A program made the position numbers and the translations under genes. The notes below the pieces were generated by a model. The model made no database searches. It was not told the origin of the DNA and saw only the letters and a program-made list of their open reading frames with translations. This document shows positions 47,752 to 58,300 of a DNA stretch of 64,000 nt, piece after piece. The DNA is taken from assembly GCF_019578655.1 (NCBI RefSeq), contig NC_063264.1:7481213-7545212 (forward strand). The letters are read 5' to 3'. Each line of letters begins with the position of its first letter. Positions within the stretch are counted from its first letter, which is position 1. The DNA comes from Ricinus communis (Eukaryota; Streptophyta; Magnoliopsida; Malpighiales; Euphorbiaceae).

Positions 47752-47821
47752 TGACGTTTCCCTTCCTCCTATATAAAGGAAGGATCGTCCCTCTTGTAAA
47801 TCAGGTGGTGCAAGGAATAAA
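47752..47821 (+). promoter_or_regulatory. Caulimoviral-type promoter and poly(A) signal
   Basis: A TGACG word (47752-47756) precedes TATATAAA (47770-47777) set in an inverted CCTTCCTCC...GGAAGG frame, closely like the core of the well-known caulimovirus 35S promoter. AATAAA at 47816-47821 lies about 20 bp after the likely start site (near 47800). That is the arrangement by which pararetroviruses make terminally redundant RNA. Confidence 0.75.
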
Positions 47822-47918
47822 CACTTATATTTCTCTTATCTTTCATGGCTTTCTAATTTCTCTCTGTTCTTCTTCTCTATCCTATGGCAATGAATTACGT
47901 TGCTATGATCATTTCACA

Positions 47919-48077
47919 TTATAATCCAAAAGGGCTAACTCGACTAACTCGGCTAATCGAGTTTCAAAGAAGCAGGAAGACCCCCATGGCGAGGTGCCTC
48001 TTTGGTCTTAGCTTAAAGAAACTCTCTTGCCTTGTGTAAGGATATTCTCCTTGAGTTTACAGCATGAGGATTATAGC
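47919..48077 (+). repeat. Pararetrovirus terminal direct repeat, right
   Basis: The 159-bp partner of 40991-41149. It lies downstream of the TATA box, so it corresponds to transcribed leader sequence rather than promoter. Confidence 0.95.
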
Positions 48078-48153
48078 CACAATCGATTATCAGAAATTAA
48101 GTAAAATAAAGTCAAAAAATACAGTTTTCTAGACATGGGTTTTGCCAACCTAT

Positions 48154-48947
48154 TTTGATCAGTTGCTTTTATCTCATGTAACAGTTGATACAATAAACTA
48201 ATAAAGAAAGGAAAGGAGGGACATAGCTCAGTTGAAATTCTATATTGCATTCTCTTGATTTTTTTTAAAGTAGCCTTTACTCCTCTATGTTCCTAATTAT
48301 TTCATCAATAGGTTCAACTGCATTATTTTGTACACTTGCGCCAAACTTAATTAATTTGCCGACCAACTCAATTATTTGATGCAATTATGGACCAAAATTA
48401 AGGTTTGTCTAAGTTTGGTGCTCCCATGTATGCACTGTTAACCTCAACAGGAATATTTCTTTTTCCCATAAAACTTTGTTGTGGGGTAGACCAGTATCCC
48501 TTTTTTGTAATATTTTTTATGAAAAATACCATAAAATTGTGTATGAAGATCTCAGTAAACAGTGTAAAATTCGTAAAAGTTTCTAAAAATAATATAAAAT
48601 CTTGATATGGCTATATTAACGTTCATATTTTCTTCTTTTAGGGAAAAAAGAAAAACTTGTGAATCTCAAAATTTGAGCATAAAACAAGAAACACAAGTTA
48701 TTGCCTTCCTTGCATTGATGTAGCAGAAGCCCTAAAACAATTAGTTATTGCCTTGATGTAGCCCAAGCCCTAAAACAATGGTCCACGGTCCATGAATATA
48801 CATCAGAAGATATCTGAAGTCCAAAAATATCCAACTCTGCACTAACATTATCTACACATGTTTGCTAACCAATTGGAAAGAAAAAGAAAGAGAGAGCAGA
48901 GCATTGCATTCTCAACTTCACTGAAACCTGAAGTACAAATTTTCACC
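48154..48947. other. Intergenic stretch upstream of the small plastid-protein gene
   Basis: This contains an imperfect tandem duplication of about 42 bp (48698-48738 and 48741-48779, both around GATGTAGC and AAGCCCTAAAACAAT). The promoter of the gene at 48948 should lie near its right end. Confidence 0.5.
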
Positions 48948-49464
48948 ATGAAGTGCATCGTCCATTTTCAGTCTTTATTTCCTTCCCTGCATTCACACCC
49001 CAAACAGAAGCTGATGAAAAAACACAAGTGGCTCAACCCTTGTAGCCTGGTTAAACTTGACCAAAGAGTACTATCAGTAAGGACGAATGCAGTCCCTAAT
49101 CCTCTGATTCTTGCTGAAAGTACTTCTCCGGCTCAAGGTGGTGACATATCCGTGCTCCTTCCAACTGGGTGAGTTAACTTAAGTTGGCCCATCGTCAGTT
49201 ATCATTAATTTCGTACAGCCTGTGTACTAATTTCTGCTAAATTAATGTTTCGTGGGTTCTTGATTTCTTTCTTTCTTTGTTTCTTGTTTTTTATGTAACA
49301 GTGGGTTGCTTCTGTTTGTATATGGGATAGCCAACTTCGTCGTGCCGTTCTTCATCTCCAAATCCTTCGAGTCTGATAAGGAAACTGAAGATTCAGGGCC
49401 TGAATATGAGGGTTCGTTTAATGATGAGGCGAGTAAAGCCAAATTACGGACCAAAAAACCTTAA
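48948..49464 (+). CDS. Small plastid-type single-span membrane protein, unknown function (2 exons)
   Basis: Exons 48948-49168 and 49302-49464 (GT-AG intron with a T-rich acceptor) join in frame to 127 residues. The ATG at 48948 has a good context (ACCATGA); an in-frame ATG at 48858 would add 30 residues. The first 50 or so residues are basic, Ser- and His-rich and almost free of acidic residues, like a plastid transit peptide. The mature part has one hydrophobic segment across the splice junction (ISVLLPTGGLLLFVYGIANF then VVPFFIS) and an acidic C-terminal tail. The pattern suggests a thylakoid or envelope protein. The family was not recognised and no catalytic motif is visible. Confidence 0.7.
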
Positions 49465-50504
49465 ACATATGATTACATAATTAATTACATGTAATGGGTG
49501 TCTGTCTGATTTGTATTTCTAAGTCACATGTTCTTCCTTTTTGGAGGATATTACTGGAAAGTAATTTGTCTTCGTTGTACATTCAGAAGCCGTTTGGTAC
49601 TCTTTCTTGGGACACCTATTTGTAAGTTTTTTTTTTTCAAGTTGTAACTAAAAATTATTTTTTTAATATAAACAGATAAATTGATGCCTTTTTAAAAATA
49701 TATTTAATAAAAGTAGTTTGTATATAACTCTTTTAAAAAATAAATTTATTAAATTAAAAACATTAAATTTATTTTTTTCCAAACAACATCGTAGTATTCA
49801 TTTTTTTGAATGTCAGAGAGTTAGAAAAATAATTATTTTTTAAAAGGTAATTTGTGTCAAACAATCATCGCCCGGAAAAGATAAGTTTGTTGCCAATTTC
49901 TACATTCAGGAGTTCCGATATTGTTATGATGAACATGGCTAATTCAGTGGTGAAAAGAATAAGAATCTAATTCCATAAACTTTTTATAAATAATTTATAT
50001 TATTAAATTCTTGAAATTAGATGTTATTAAACTAACTGTAATTAAATTTAATACAATTTATAAGTGAATGCTAAATTATAAAATTATTCTTCATTATACA
50101 TTTTTCCTCTGTTATCTTTCTTTTCTTTATTTTATTCATTTTTTTCTCTTCATATCTCTCTCTTATCTCTTGATTTTAAATTAATTTATAACTAGATTTT
50201 TTATTTATTACACATCACTAAATAAAAAGAAGTTTATTTGCAAACAATTTTTATTAAAATTTCCTTTTGTAAATTAAACAGATTTTTCGTAAAATTTAAA
50301 TCAAACACAATATTGAAAAAGAAGAAAAAGATTTAGCAATTCACAATTTATTTTGTAACTTGTATCAAGTTTGACATTATCTTAATTGTCATCTAGTTTT
50401 CAAGCAACTATGACATTATCTCAAATAAATATCCAAATTATTGACATTCAATAGTCTTTGTAAATTTTGTAGTATGTTATTATTTAATAAATAGACTTGA
50501 ATAG
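49465..50504. other. AT-rich intergenic stretch
   Basis: 3' flank of the small membrane-protein gene, then AT-rich DNA without recognised features. Confidence 0.5.
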
Positions 50505-50965
50505 AACTCATTTCCAAAAAATAGCTAGCTAGCTCAAAAAAAGAGGGCGTACAATCTACTTATACACTATAACAGCTCAGTAACCAAGCGATGTAGGATA
50601 ATACAACTTCAAAGAAAGAAAATATCCAATCTACTTATACACTATAATAGTTCGGTAACCAATATAAAATGCTTTACACTTAAAGTGCCATGCTTATAAA
50701 TAGGCTTGGATAAAAACTCATACTTTAAGTGCCTTTACACTTAAAGTGACATGCTTATGGGCCGGGCCCAAACTTATAATTGCAGTGACATGCTAAAGGG
50801 CCAGGCCTAAACCCATATGATTGCCGACAAAAGACCAACTCTAATACCAGATAAATGAGCTGATAAAACTCATTCTCAAAAACTAGCTCAAATAAAGAAA
50901 GTGTCAAATTCACTTATTTACACTCTAACAGCTTAGTAACCAACCTGTGGGATAAATACAACTTT
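50505..50965. mobile_element. TRIM-like element with about 100-bp direct repeats
   Basis: The segments 50505-50609 and 50868-50965 are related direct copies (AACTCAT...TAGCTCAAA..., ACTTATACACTATAACAGCT, GTAACCAA, GATAAATACAACTT). A third partial copy lies at about 50627-50674. The interior carries GACCAACTCTAATACCAG before the right repeat. There is no coding capacity. The terminal-direct-repeat layout resembles a miniature LTR retroelement, but end dinucleotides and target duplication were not resolved. Confidence 0.5.
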
Positions 50966-51329
50966 TAACATTATCCAAGATAACCTTATACAAATAAACC
51001 AAAACCGTCAGAGATTTGCACCCCTAAACTACAAGATTAATGTAAACTTTTTCTAAAAGAAAAGGGAATAATAGTAAGAAACAATGCCTTGAAAAAGAAT
51101 ATATACTTGCCTGTAAACAAGTTCCCTTATGTTGCTTTCCATGTCATATCAGGCACAAGGGCTGAGAACATTTTTCTTCTGCCATGGAAAAATTAAGACC
51201 GGGTCTAATATGTCATAAAGTAGCAACAACATTGATAATAGATTGTGAAAGTTACGAGTTCCAATTAATTTTAGTAATTGCCATATGTAAAATCCATCAT
51301 TATTCACAGTTCAGCAAGACAAAACACTA
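50966..51329. other. Intergenic stretch
   Basis: Nothing was recognised beyond the approach to the RAB3GAP1-tail pseudogene. Confidence 0.4.
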
Positions 51330-52120
51330 AATTTGATATCTCCTTTGGAAGTACGCTTTCCTGCAAGAAACAGCTTAACCCCTAAAAGAAAGGTGAAATT
51401 ATGTATCATGACTACACAACTGTCCAATTCTTCTTTGGAAACAAGTATAACTTGCCAGCAAAGAAACTTGAGAATGTTCGGCCTGGCGAGATCTCTGAAT
51501 TTCTCTCATCTTCTAACGAAACTTTTCTGAAGTTTCTGTCTTTGCTGCCAAAGTTCAGGCCAAGCTTCTTGAACCTACGTATTTCTTGGTCCACCAGGGA
51601 GTAGTAGTGGTTTCTTTCATCTGCTTTACTGACTTCAGGGCTTCCTCTGGATTGAGGAAGTGTTTTGTATATTATCTCTATCACCTAAACCAAAACATGA
51701 TGCATTATAATATCAGTAATAGAAACAAAAAGCAAACTTTTTAAGAAAAAAGAAAAAGAAGAAACATGTTGCATATGGTTATAATGCATGCACATATATG
51801 TGCTCTATTGATGCTGCTCCCCTATGGAGAAAGGATATCATTAGGAACTATATAATGCCACTGCATTTTCAACAGCACTGAAATGAAAAATTGTTAGCTA
51901 AATCTGCAAGTAGATATTTTATCACTTCTAGGGCGAGATAAGCTACCTGGCAGGGATTATTCACTTTTCTCACTCCAGCTGCTTCCTTGACAAATGAAGA
52001 CAATTTAGTCACTCATTAAACAGCTTTGGCACATCATAGTCACTGGAGGGTTTAGCCTTGCCCACTATATAGAGCATTTAACATCATTAGCACCATAAAT
52101 AGCTGGATGTCAATTGATTG
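51330..52120 (-). pseudogene. Decayed partial duplicate of the RAB3GAP1 3' end
   Basis: A copy of the last two exons, the intron and part of the 3' UTR of the gene at 55336-61028. The exon 14-like part (51412 to about 51685) keeps a spliceable acceptor and the RFKKLGLNFGSKDRN core, ending WTVV where the intact gene has WTLV. The exon 13-like part (about 51952-52060) keeps CTCACTCCAGCTGCTTCCTT and the GT donor but has an internal stop just after the KLFNE-equivalent. Upstream exons are absent. It lies beyond the PPR gene, on the same strand as the parent. Confidence 0.85.
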
Positions 52121-52346
52121 AGAAATTGCAGTTAAACATATCTGAGTAACCAGTTATATTACTGCGGTCAATCATATAAGAGACTACCTTATCTGTTCTT
52201 TTAACCTTTTCACTTAATTGTTATTAGCATAGACCTCCATCATGTGCAAAAATCAAATTGCAGGATAAAAGGTTCACAAGAGCATTATATAATTAAACAA
52301 TATCACCGATAAAAGCTTCAGGTAATATGAACTGTAGAAGTTTTCA

Positions 52347-54868
52347 TTAAAAGTCAGGCTTCTTCCTATGCAATTGAGGCCCTTCAACTGACCCTACAAG
52401 ATCTTGGAGCTCCTTCACGTGTTTGGTCATCCCTTTGCTTGAATAAGCTTTAATCATGGTTCTGTATGTAATTTTATCAGGCCTATATCCCTTCTGTTCC
52501 ATCAGAATAAGAACTCCCTTCATCTCTGCGAAGCAACCCATTCTCCCATAGGCATCCACCAAACAATTGAAAAATACAGTATCCAATGTTATATCTGAGT
52601 TCTCAATAAAGCGCAATACCCCTTCAATTTTTTCAGGTTTCTCAGCTTGCCCATAAGCTCGCACAAGAGAGCAAAGTGTAACACAGCTTGGTTTGATCCT
52701 CTCTGACCGCATTAGCCTAAACAAATATTCCATCTGTTTCAAATCCCCAGCCCTCCCAAATGCATCTATCACTATATTGTAGGTTATAATTGTCCATGAG
52801 TAATGGTATTTCTGCATGTATTCCATCACTGCACTCATTTTCTTGTAATCTCCAGCTTTTCCATAGGAATCCAGGAGAACATTGAAGGTCATAATGCTGG
52901 GTTCAATCCCTGCGCCCTGAAACTTCTCATAACACTTCTCCATCGTTTCGATTTGTCCGCTGATGCCAAAGGCTCTTAATGTGGAGTTCATGGTCCAAAC
53001 ATCAGGCTCACAGTTCTGCTGGCTGAGCATCTTCACCAAAGTTGCTTCCATTTCTTCAAACCTTTTAGTATATAGAAATGATGAGTTATATCTTTGCAAT
53101 TGAATACTAAAGTCGTGCTCCATCTGGTTGCCAGGAACAGGAGAACTCAATCTTTTTCCAAATTGGTTAGGTGAAGAAATTGCATAATGGAGAAAAAGAA
53201 AATAAAAACAGCAGCCGTAGTCAAATTCAATATGATGGTTAATGAAAGCAAAATTGATGGCTGCAAATTGATTGCCTCACCTAAAATTAACTGCATTATG
53301 CACTCCTCCTTTATACTATCTATGGACTAGGTTGCAACAAAATTAATATCCAGTAACTTTTTTTTTCATCATATTACCAGCAACCAGATGGGGCACGAAA
53401 AGTATTAAAATTGGATAAGTTAACAAGTTACATTTTTGCTTTTCCATACGCATCAATGAGGGTATTATATGTGATTGTGTTGGGACTAATTCCCAAAGAC
53501 TCCATATTAGAAAGAAGCGTCTTTGCTTTGTCGAAGGCAAAAACTTGAACACATGACTTTATGAGGATCGAGTAAGTATGGACATCAGGCTGGCAGTCAG
53601 GATTACTCTTCATTTCCTCCAGTAAAGAAAATGCTTTATCAAGAAGACCACTCCTACCGTAAGCAGATAATAAAGCAGTATATGATTCATGACTCACATC
53701 ACAACCTTCATGAATCATAGCTTGAAAGAGCTCATGAGCTTTCTCAGGTTGCTTACACTTTCCAAGCATGACAATTAGCTTGATATACATACCAGAATAG
53801 GGCCTGTACCATATCTGCTCCCGGAGTAGTTCAAAAACCTGAATATAAATAACAAACAAGCCTCACACTTCATTCAGATTTTTGTTCATAAAGAAGCATA
53901 AATCAATAAGAGGAAAATTGTAGTACAAGGAACCGAATAAAATTCTCAAATTATTAGTGTTAAAAAAAAAATCTCAAATTAGTTGTACCATAAACAAGCA
54001 TATCTATTGTTCATGTCCCAAATAAACATGTATTCCAAGAACGGCATAACAACCAAAAATTAAAATTTGAGCATAAGATATGTGTTCTTTGTGTCACCGA
54101 AAGTGAAAAACACATTTTAACAGTCTGTTTCACACTTTTTTCTGCACCCAAACAGAAAAATTTCAAGGAAATAAAAGCCACTTCAAAAGAAGAAGAAAAA
54201 AACAGTATTAATACATTTTGAAAGTCCAAATATGCCAGAATTCGGTTCATTCCAAAACAAGGTTTGTTTAAGCTGAAAGAATTGAATTCTAGCTAACTAT
54301 TGCCACTCCAAACATGAGATTTGAATAAATAGAATTCAATTGAATTGCACTCCTGCCTTTTCCTCTTAAAGAGAAAATGAAATCATGCAAAGAAAAAAAA
54401 AAGCGAAAAGCAGACTGAAACTGGAAAAAAGAAAACAAAGAAACAAACCTTGAGAGCAGACTCCCAACGCAAAGCGGTAATGCGTTCGTGAAGAGCTTCG
54501 AGAACAGTCCGTGGGAGCAATTTCTTAGAATTAGTAGGCCCTCTCTTTTTTTCAATTATAGCTTTTGTTGCTTCTCTTCTAAGAATCACCGATATCGCTT
54601 TCCTCGATGCGATTTTCCTATCCATTTCCTCTTTTCCCTCTTTCTCTTCTTTTTTCTTCACTATTTCCCAGTCCATTCTCTCTCTCTTCCATTTTTTACC
54701 TCCCTCTGTCACTACTCCTGCACTATTACCATGAAAAACAAGCGAGACTGATTTCGGTTCGGCTCTATGTTCGGAAACCGATGCTGATATTCTATGTGAC
54801 GAATTTTGGGTTTTCCGTCGGTTCAATGGCTGCCGGAATGGATACGTCGAGCTGGAGAGTGTAGCCAT
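52347..54868 (-). CDS. Plastid P-class pentatricopeptide repeat protein (At5g48730 orthologue)
   Basis: Three exons (54868-54449, 53838-53432, 53061-52347) join in frame to 513 residues. Residues 1 to about 65 are Ser/Arg-rich, typical of a plastid transit peptide. A Lys/Glu-rich stretch and the family segment KIASRKAISVILRREATK follow. PPR motifs of about 35 residues then run nearly to the end, including YTALLSAYGRSGLLDKAFSL, TYNTLIDAYGKAKM, TFNVLLDSYGKAGDYKKM and TYNIVIDAFGRAGDLKQM. The C-terminus KKPDF matches the Arabidopsis protein. P-class PPR proteins bind organellar RNA, usually stabilising or processing a transcript; the RNA target cannot be inferred here. No editing-type E or DYW domain is present. 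The start is only about 470 bp from the RAB3GAP1 stop. Confidence 0.95.
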
Positions 54869-55335
54869 GGAAATTTTCTTGTTATTTTCTTTTCCTTTTT
54901 TCTTTTTGCCTTTTGAACAGTTAAGAGTCTATAGACCAAACGCTGAAAAAATAATATCAATTAACAAGATAAATAGCATGTGCACAATGATGGGCCGGAA
55001 TAGGCCCATCAAACTAATTATAACTGAATGTCCAAAGGGTTTTTCTTTAAGAATTTTTTAAATTAAATTAAAATATTTGAACTCCTCCCGTTATTAAAAA
55101 AAATAGCAAATTTGACAATTATATAAATGAAACGGGTAATGTCCACATGAACTCCAATTTATCAAGACAAAATGCTATATTTTCATTTCTCTATTTTCTT
55201 TTGAGATTAGAAATGGAATGTATTCCAAAATAATTTTACAATTTCCTGCAAGATACAGCTTCACCACAAAAGAGAGGAGAGCGGAGAGAAAAAAAAGAAA
55301 AGAAAAAGAAAAGAAAAAAAGAATATGTATTATGT
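54869..55335. other. Spacer between RAB3GAP1 and the PPR gene
   Basis: 467 bp that must hold the RAB3GAP1 3' UTR and the PPR promoter. It includes an AG-rich run at about 55270-55320. Confidence 0.6.
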
Positions 55336-58300
55336 TTAAACAAGTGTCCACTCATTATCATCTGGACACGAAGTTTTGTCACCTAGGGATGGAGTCTCAG
55401 GCCTGGGAGGCTTCTTTGAAAACAAGGATGATTTACCATCAAAGAAGTTAGAAAATGGTTGGCCAGGTGACATCTCTGAGTTATCATCTCTTGATGATGG
55501 TTTTCTCAGGTTCCTGTCTTTGCTGCCAAAGTTCAGGCCAAGCTTCTTGAACAGACGTCTGGGTTCACCGGCCGTCGTCGTGGTTTCTTCTGCCCTTAGG
55601 ACTTCTTCTGGATTCAGTAGTATTTTCTCCACCGTTTCATATACCTAACCAAAACATTATGCATACAATAAGCTGTAATTGTTCATAAAATCATAATGCA
55701 TATGTTCTTTGTGCAGTATAAGCATAGGCAAAAAGATTACGTGCTTGTAACTACCCAATCACCTCTGAATGGTCACCCCTACCTGGCAGATATCATCCAC
55801 TTTCTCACTCCAGCTGTTTCCTTGACAAGTTAAGACAATGTAGTCTTTGCACTCACTAAATAGCTTTGATGCATCACTGCTGCCAGACAGTTTAGCCTCC
55901 GCCATTACAAATCCTAAACCGAGCTGAATTTCATAAAATTGAACACCATGAGCACCATATGTTGAATGATTGAGCACTTTCTATCATGTTTTACCACCAG
56001 TTTATCATCAAATCATGTAAAAGGAAGAATAACTTCATGTTTTTCTTCTCTTCTCAAATGTTCTCCATTTTATTTGAAGTTTTATGCGTGCTAATATGAA
56101 ATTGCAGGGTACTAAAATTGCCTAAGTAGCATAATGTCGAAAAGGATTGAAGAAGGATGAACTGATGAAGATTGACAACAATAACTTCTGATGATATTTC
56201 ATAATAAGTTTAATCCACCTCACTTTATACAGCAACTACTCTTGGACAGACCTAAGGTTCTAAAGATAAACTATCTATATTTTTCGATAGTACAACAGTA
56301 GACGAACCATAATGGATATGATATATGTGACATGTATCATACCACCTGCATAATATAACTCATTTAGACAACTTACCAAGGAAATAAACAGTTGTTCAAA
56401 CAGCTCAGAAGGGGGAAGGTCCTCTAAGTCGTGTAGAATACCTTCGCTGCAAAATCAAAGCACCATGCTCTTTTTTTTATAATTCACATATATTAAGCTC
56501 ACCGACTATGATTCGGAATGGTAAATACATATGAGTATATATGACATGCATATAAAACTTACACCGCCAAGTCCTCATCATATAGGGGAGCCTGTTTAAC
56601 TGCCGGTACTGCTTTGGATGTTTCCCACAGTTCCCGCCACAAATTACCTACCATCAAAGTAAATTACTTATCAGCAGAAAAGGATAATATCACTCCCAAT
56701 AAGTTGAATTCAAGAAAATTTTAAGCCCTTATTTTTGGAAAAACAGATTATGTAAAGCATATGCATATAAGATACGAATTAAATAAAAAAAGATTGTGAT
56801 TCCAATGGATAAAAATATTCTGCCTCACCCAGAGACACATCACGCAAATTAGAACATGCAGGAAATATACTTTAGAAAGAAAAAAAGTCACTAGCAAATA
56901 TTTATTTTTTCAGTAATTTGTGCCAGGCAAAGGAAAAAAAATCCATCAATAAAGTCTAGTAAACCTACATCAATAGATGGTGAATTGGTTATGCAATTCA
57001 GTAATTTATTAAGCAAAGACAATAGGACAAAGGCCAGACCTTCCTTTTGCATTCGACTGCTTAGCTGACCTCTTGTAGAAGATGAATCGCTTCCATCAAA
57101 AAATTCATTAACCTCACCACTTTCTGTCCAGTCCGGTGGAGAGTGCCATCTTACAAAGTCTTCCAGTATACAACCAGGATTTGCAGCCTAACACATATTA
57201 TTAAATACAGACAAGTTACATTTGTATGCAAATCCATGATGATCAATAAGATAGACAAACTGCCCAATTAAAGAAGAAAAAGTACCTTGAAAGCCTGCAT
57301 GTCAGATAGGAGTTGAGAACATCCAGCACCAACACTGATGATAAGAAATAATATAATATGTTATCTCCCACGTCATCACTTAGCTACAGATGAACAGGTT
57401 TCGAATCTCAAAAACAAAATCACCCGTAAGGCCACAACAATGAGATTCTTATGGTGCACGCAGAGAAAGATGCTTCTTCACAAATTATCTAATCTATAGC
57501 CAATCGCATATATGATACAACATAAATCAAGCATAGCCAAGAAAGTTTAATTGCTAGCATTTGTTAATCCATTTCATGGTTCTTGAAGAATGTGAACGCA
57601 TCTCAAACCTAAAAACTTTAGAAACAAGGAAGATATCATGAAAAGGATAAATATAAGAGAACTTTGAAGAAATTATCAAAGATGACTGCTTGAATCTGAA
57701 AATAATTTATCAAGACAAATGAGAAATACTTGATAAACTAACCTCCCAGTACGGAGCACAAACTCCTCATTTTCTTTGATGAGATCTTCAGTAAGCAAAG
57801 GCCCTTCCTAAAAACATAGACGCAGATAGATCAGGATAACAAGAGTTTATCTGCATAGCTATCTTATACCACAATTCACTAGCCATACCTGTGTAATTGG
57901 AGAGTATATCGGTTCACCAGTTCCCAACATGGTTAAATTGTCAGCTTGGTGATCAGCACCCAATCGAAGGACAAGTTCCCCATTGCATAATCTAGCATAC
58001 AAGATACCACTTGAACTGACATTCTCTTTAGAGATAGCTGGCTCTTTAGAAACTGAACTGGCATCCCTCATTACTGATTCTAGTGATTCAGTAGCAAGAA
58101 TGTGACGCTGTTTCCTTGATACACAGCAATTGATAACCTGAAACTGCTGGTATAATAGACAGGAGTTTAGATCTGGAAGATCATCCAAAGGAATGCCGGG
58201 TATATGTAGCTCTTCAGACCAAAGTCGTCTCAGCTGCATGCAATATGAATTCAAGCCTACTTGTTAGGAAAAGATAAAGATGAAGTATCATTAATGCATG

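Larger units (their letters stand above)
40991..48077 (+). mobile_element. Endogenous pararetrovirus (Caulimoviridae, florendovirus-like), degenerate
   Basis: About 7.1 kb, plus-strand sense. Features in order: terminal repeat, tRNA-Met primer site, movement-protein-like frame, coiled-coil region, coat-protein-like segment, zinc-knuckle region, protease-like segment, reverse transcriptase, RNase H, a separate intact 3' frame, a caulimoviral-type promoter with poly(A) signal, and a second terminal repeat. The movement protein and coat protein together with reverse transcriptase distinguish it from Ty3/gypsy elements, and there is no integrase. Subtracting one repeat gives a unit of about 6.9 kb. 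The order with a second 3' frame fits florendoviruses best; petuvirus-like is the alternative. Multiple frameshifts and stops in the main frame show it is not functional. Confidence 0.85.
39976..48148. mobile_element. Inverted-repeat element split by an endogenous pararetrovirus
   Basis: The ends are TTGGCAAAACCCAT (39976-39989) and its inverse ATGGGTTTTGCCAA (48135-48148). Weaker inverted similarity continues about 70 bp inward (ACTTTATTTTATTTAGT against AATTAAGTAAAATAAAGT). Both ends are flanked by the 5-mer CCTAT (39971-39975 and 48149-48153). A second inverted pair (around 40133-40157 and 40850-40876, GGTCCCTAAA against TTTAGGGACC) lies within the left part. Without the viral insert the element is about 1.1 kb. 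No transposase was seen, and the superfamily is not assigned. Confidence 0.7.

Noticed and set aside
40991..48077. Interpretation as a Ty3/gypsy LTR retrotransposon
   Set aside because: No integrase, a movement-protein-like frame is present, and the promoter lies outside the terminal repeats.
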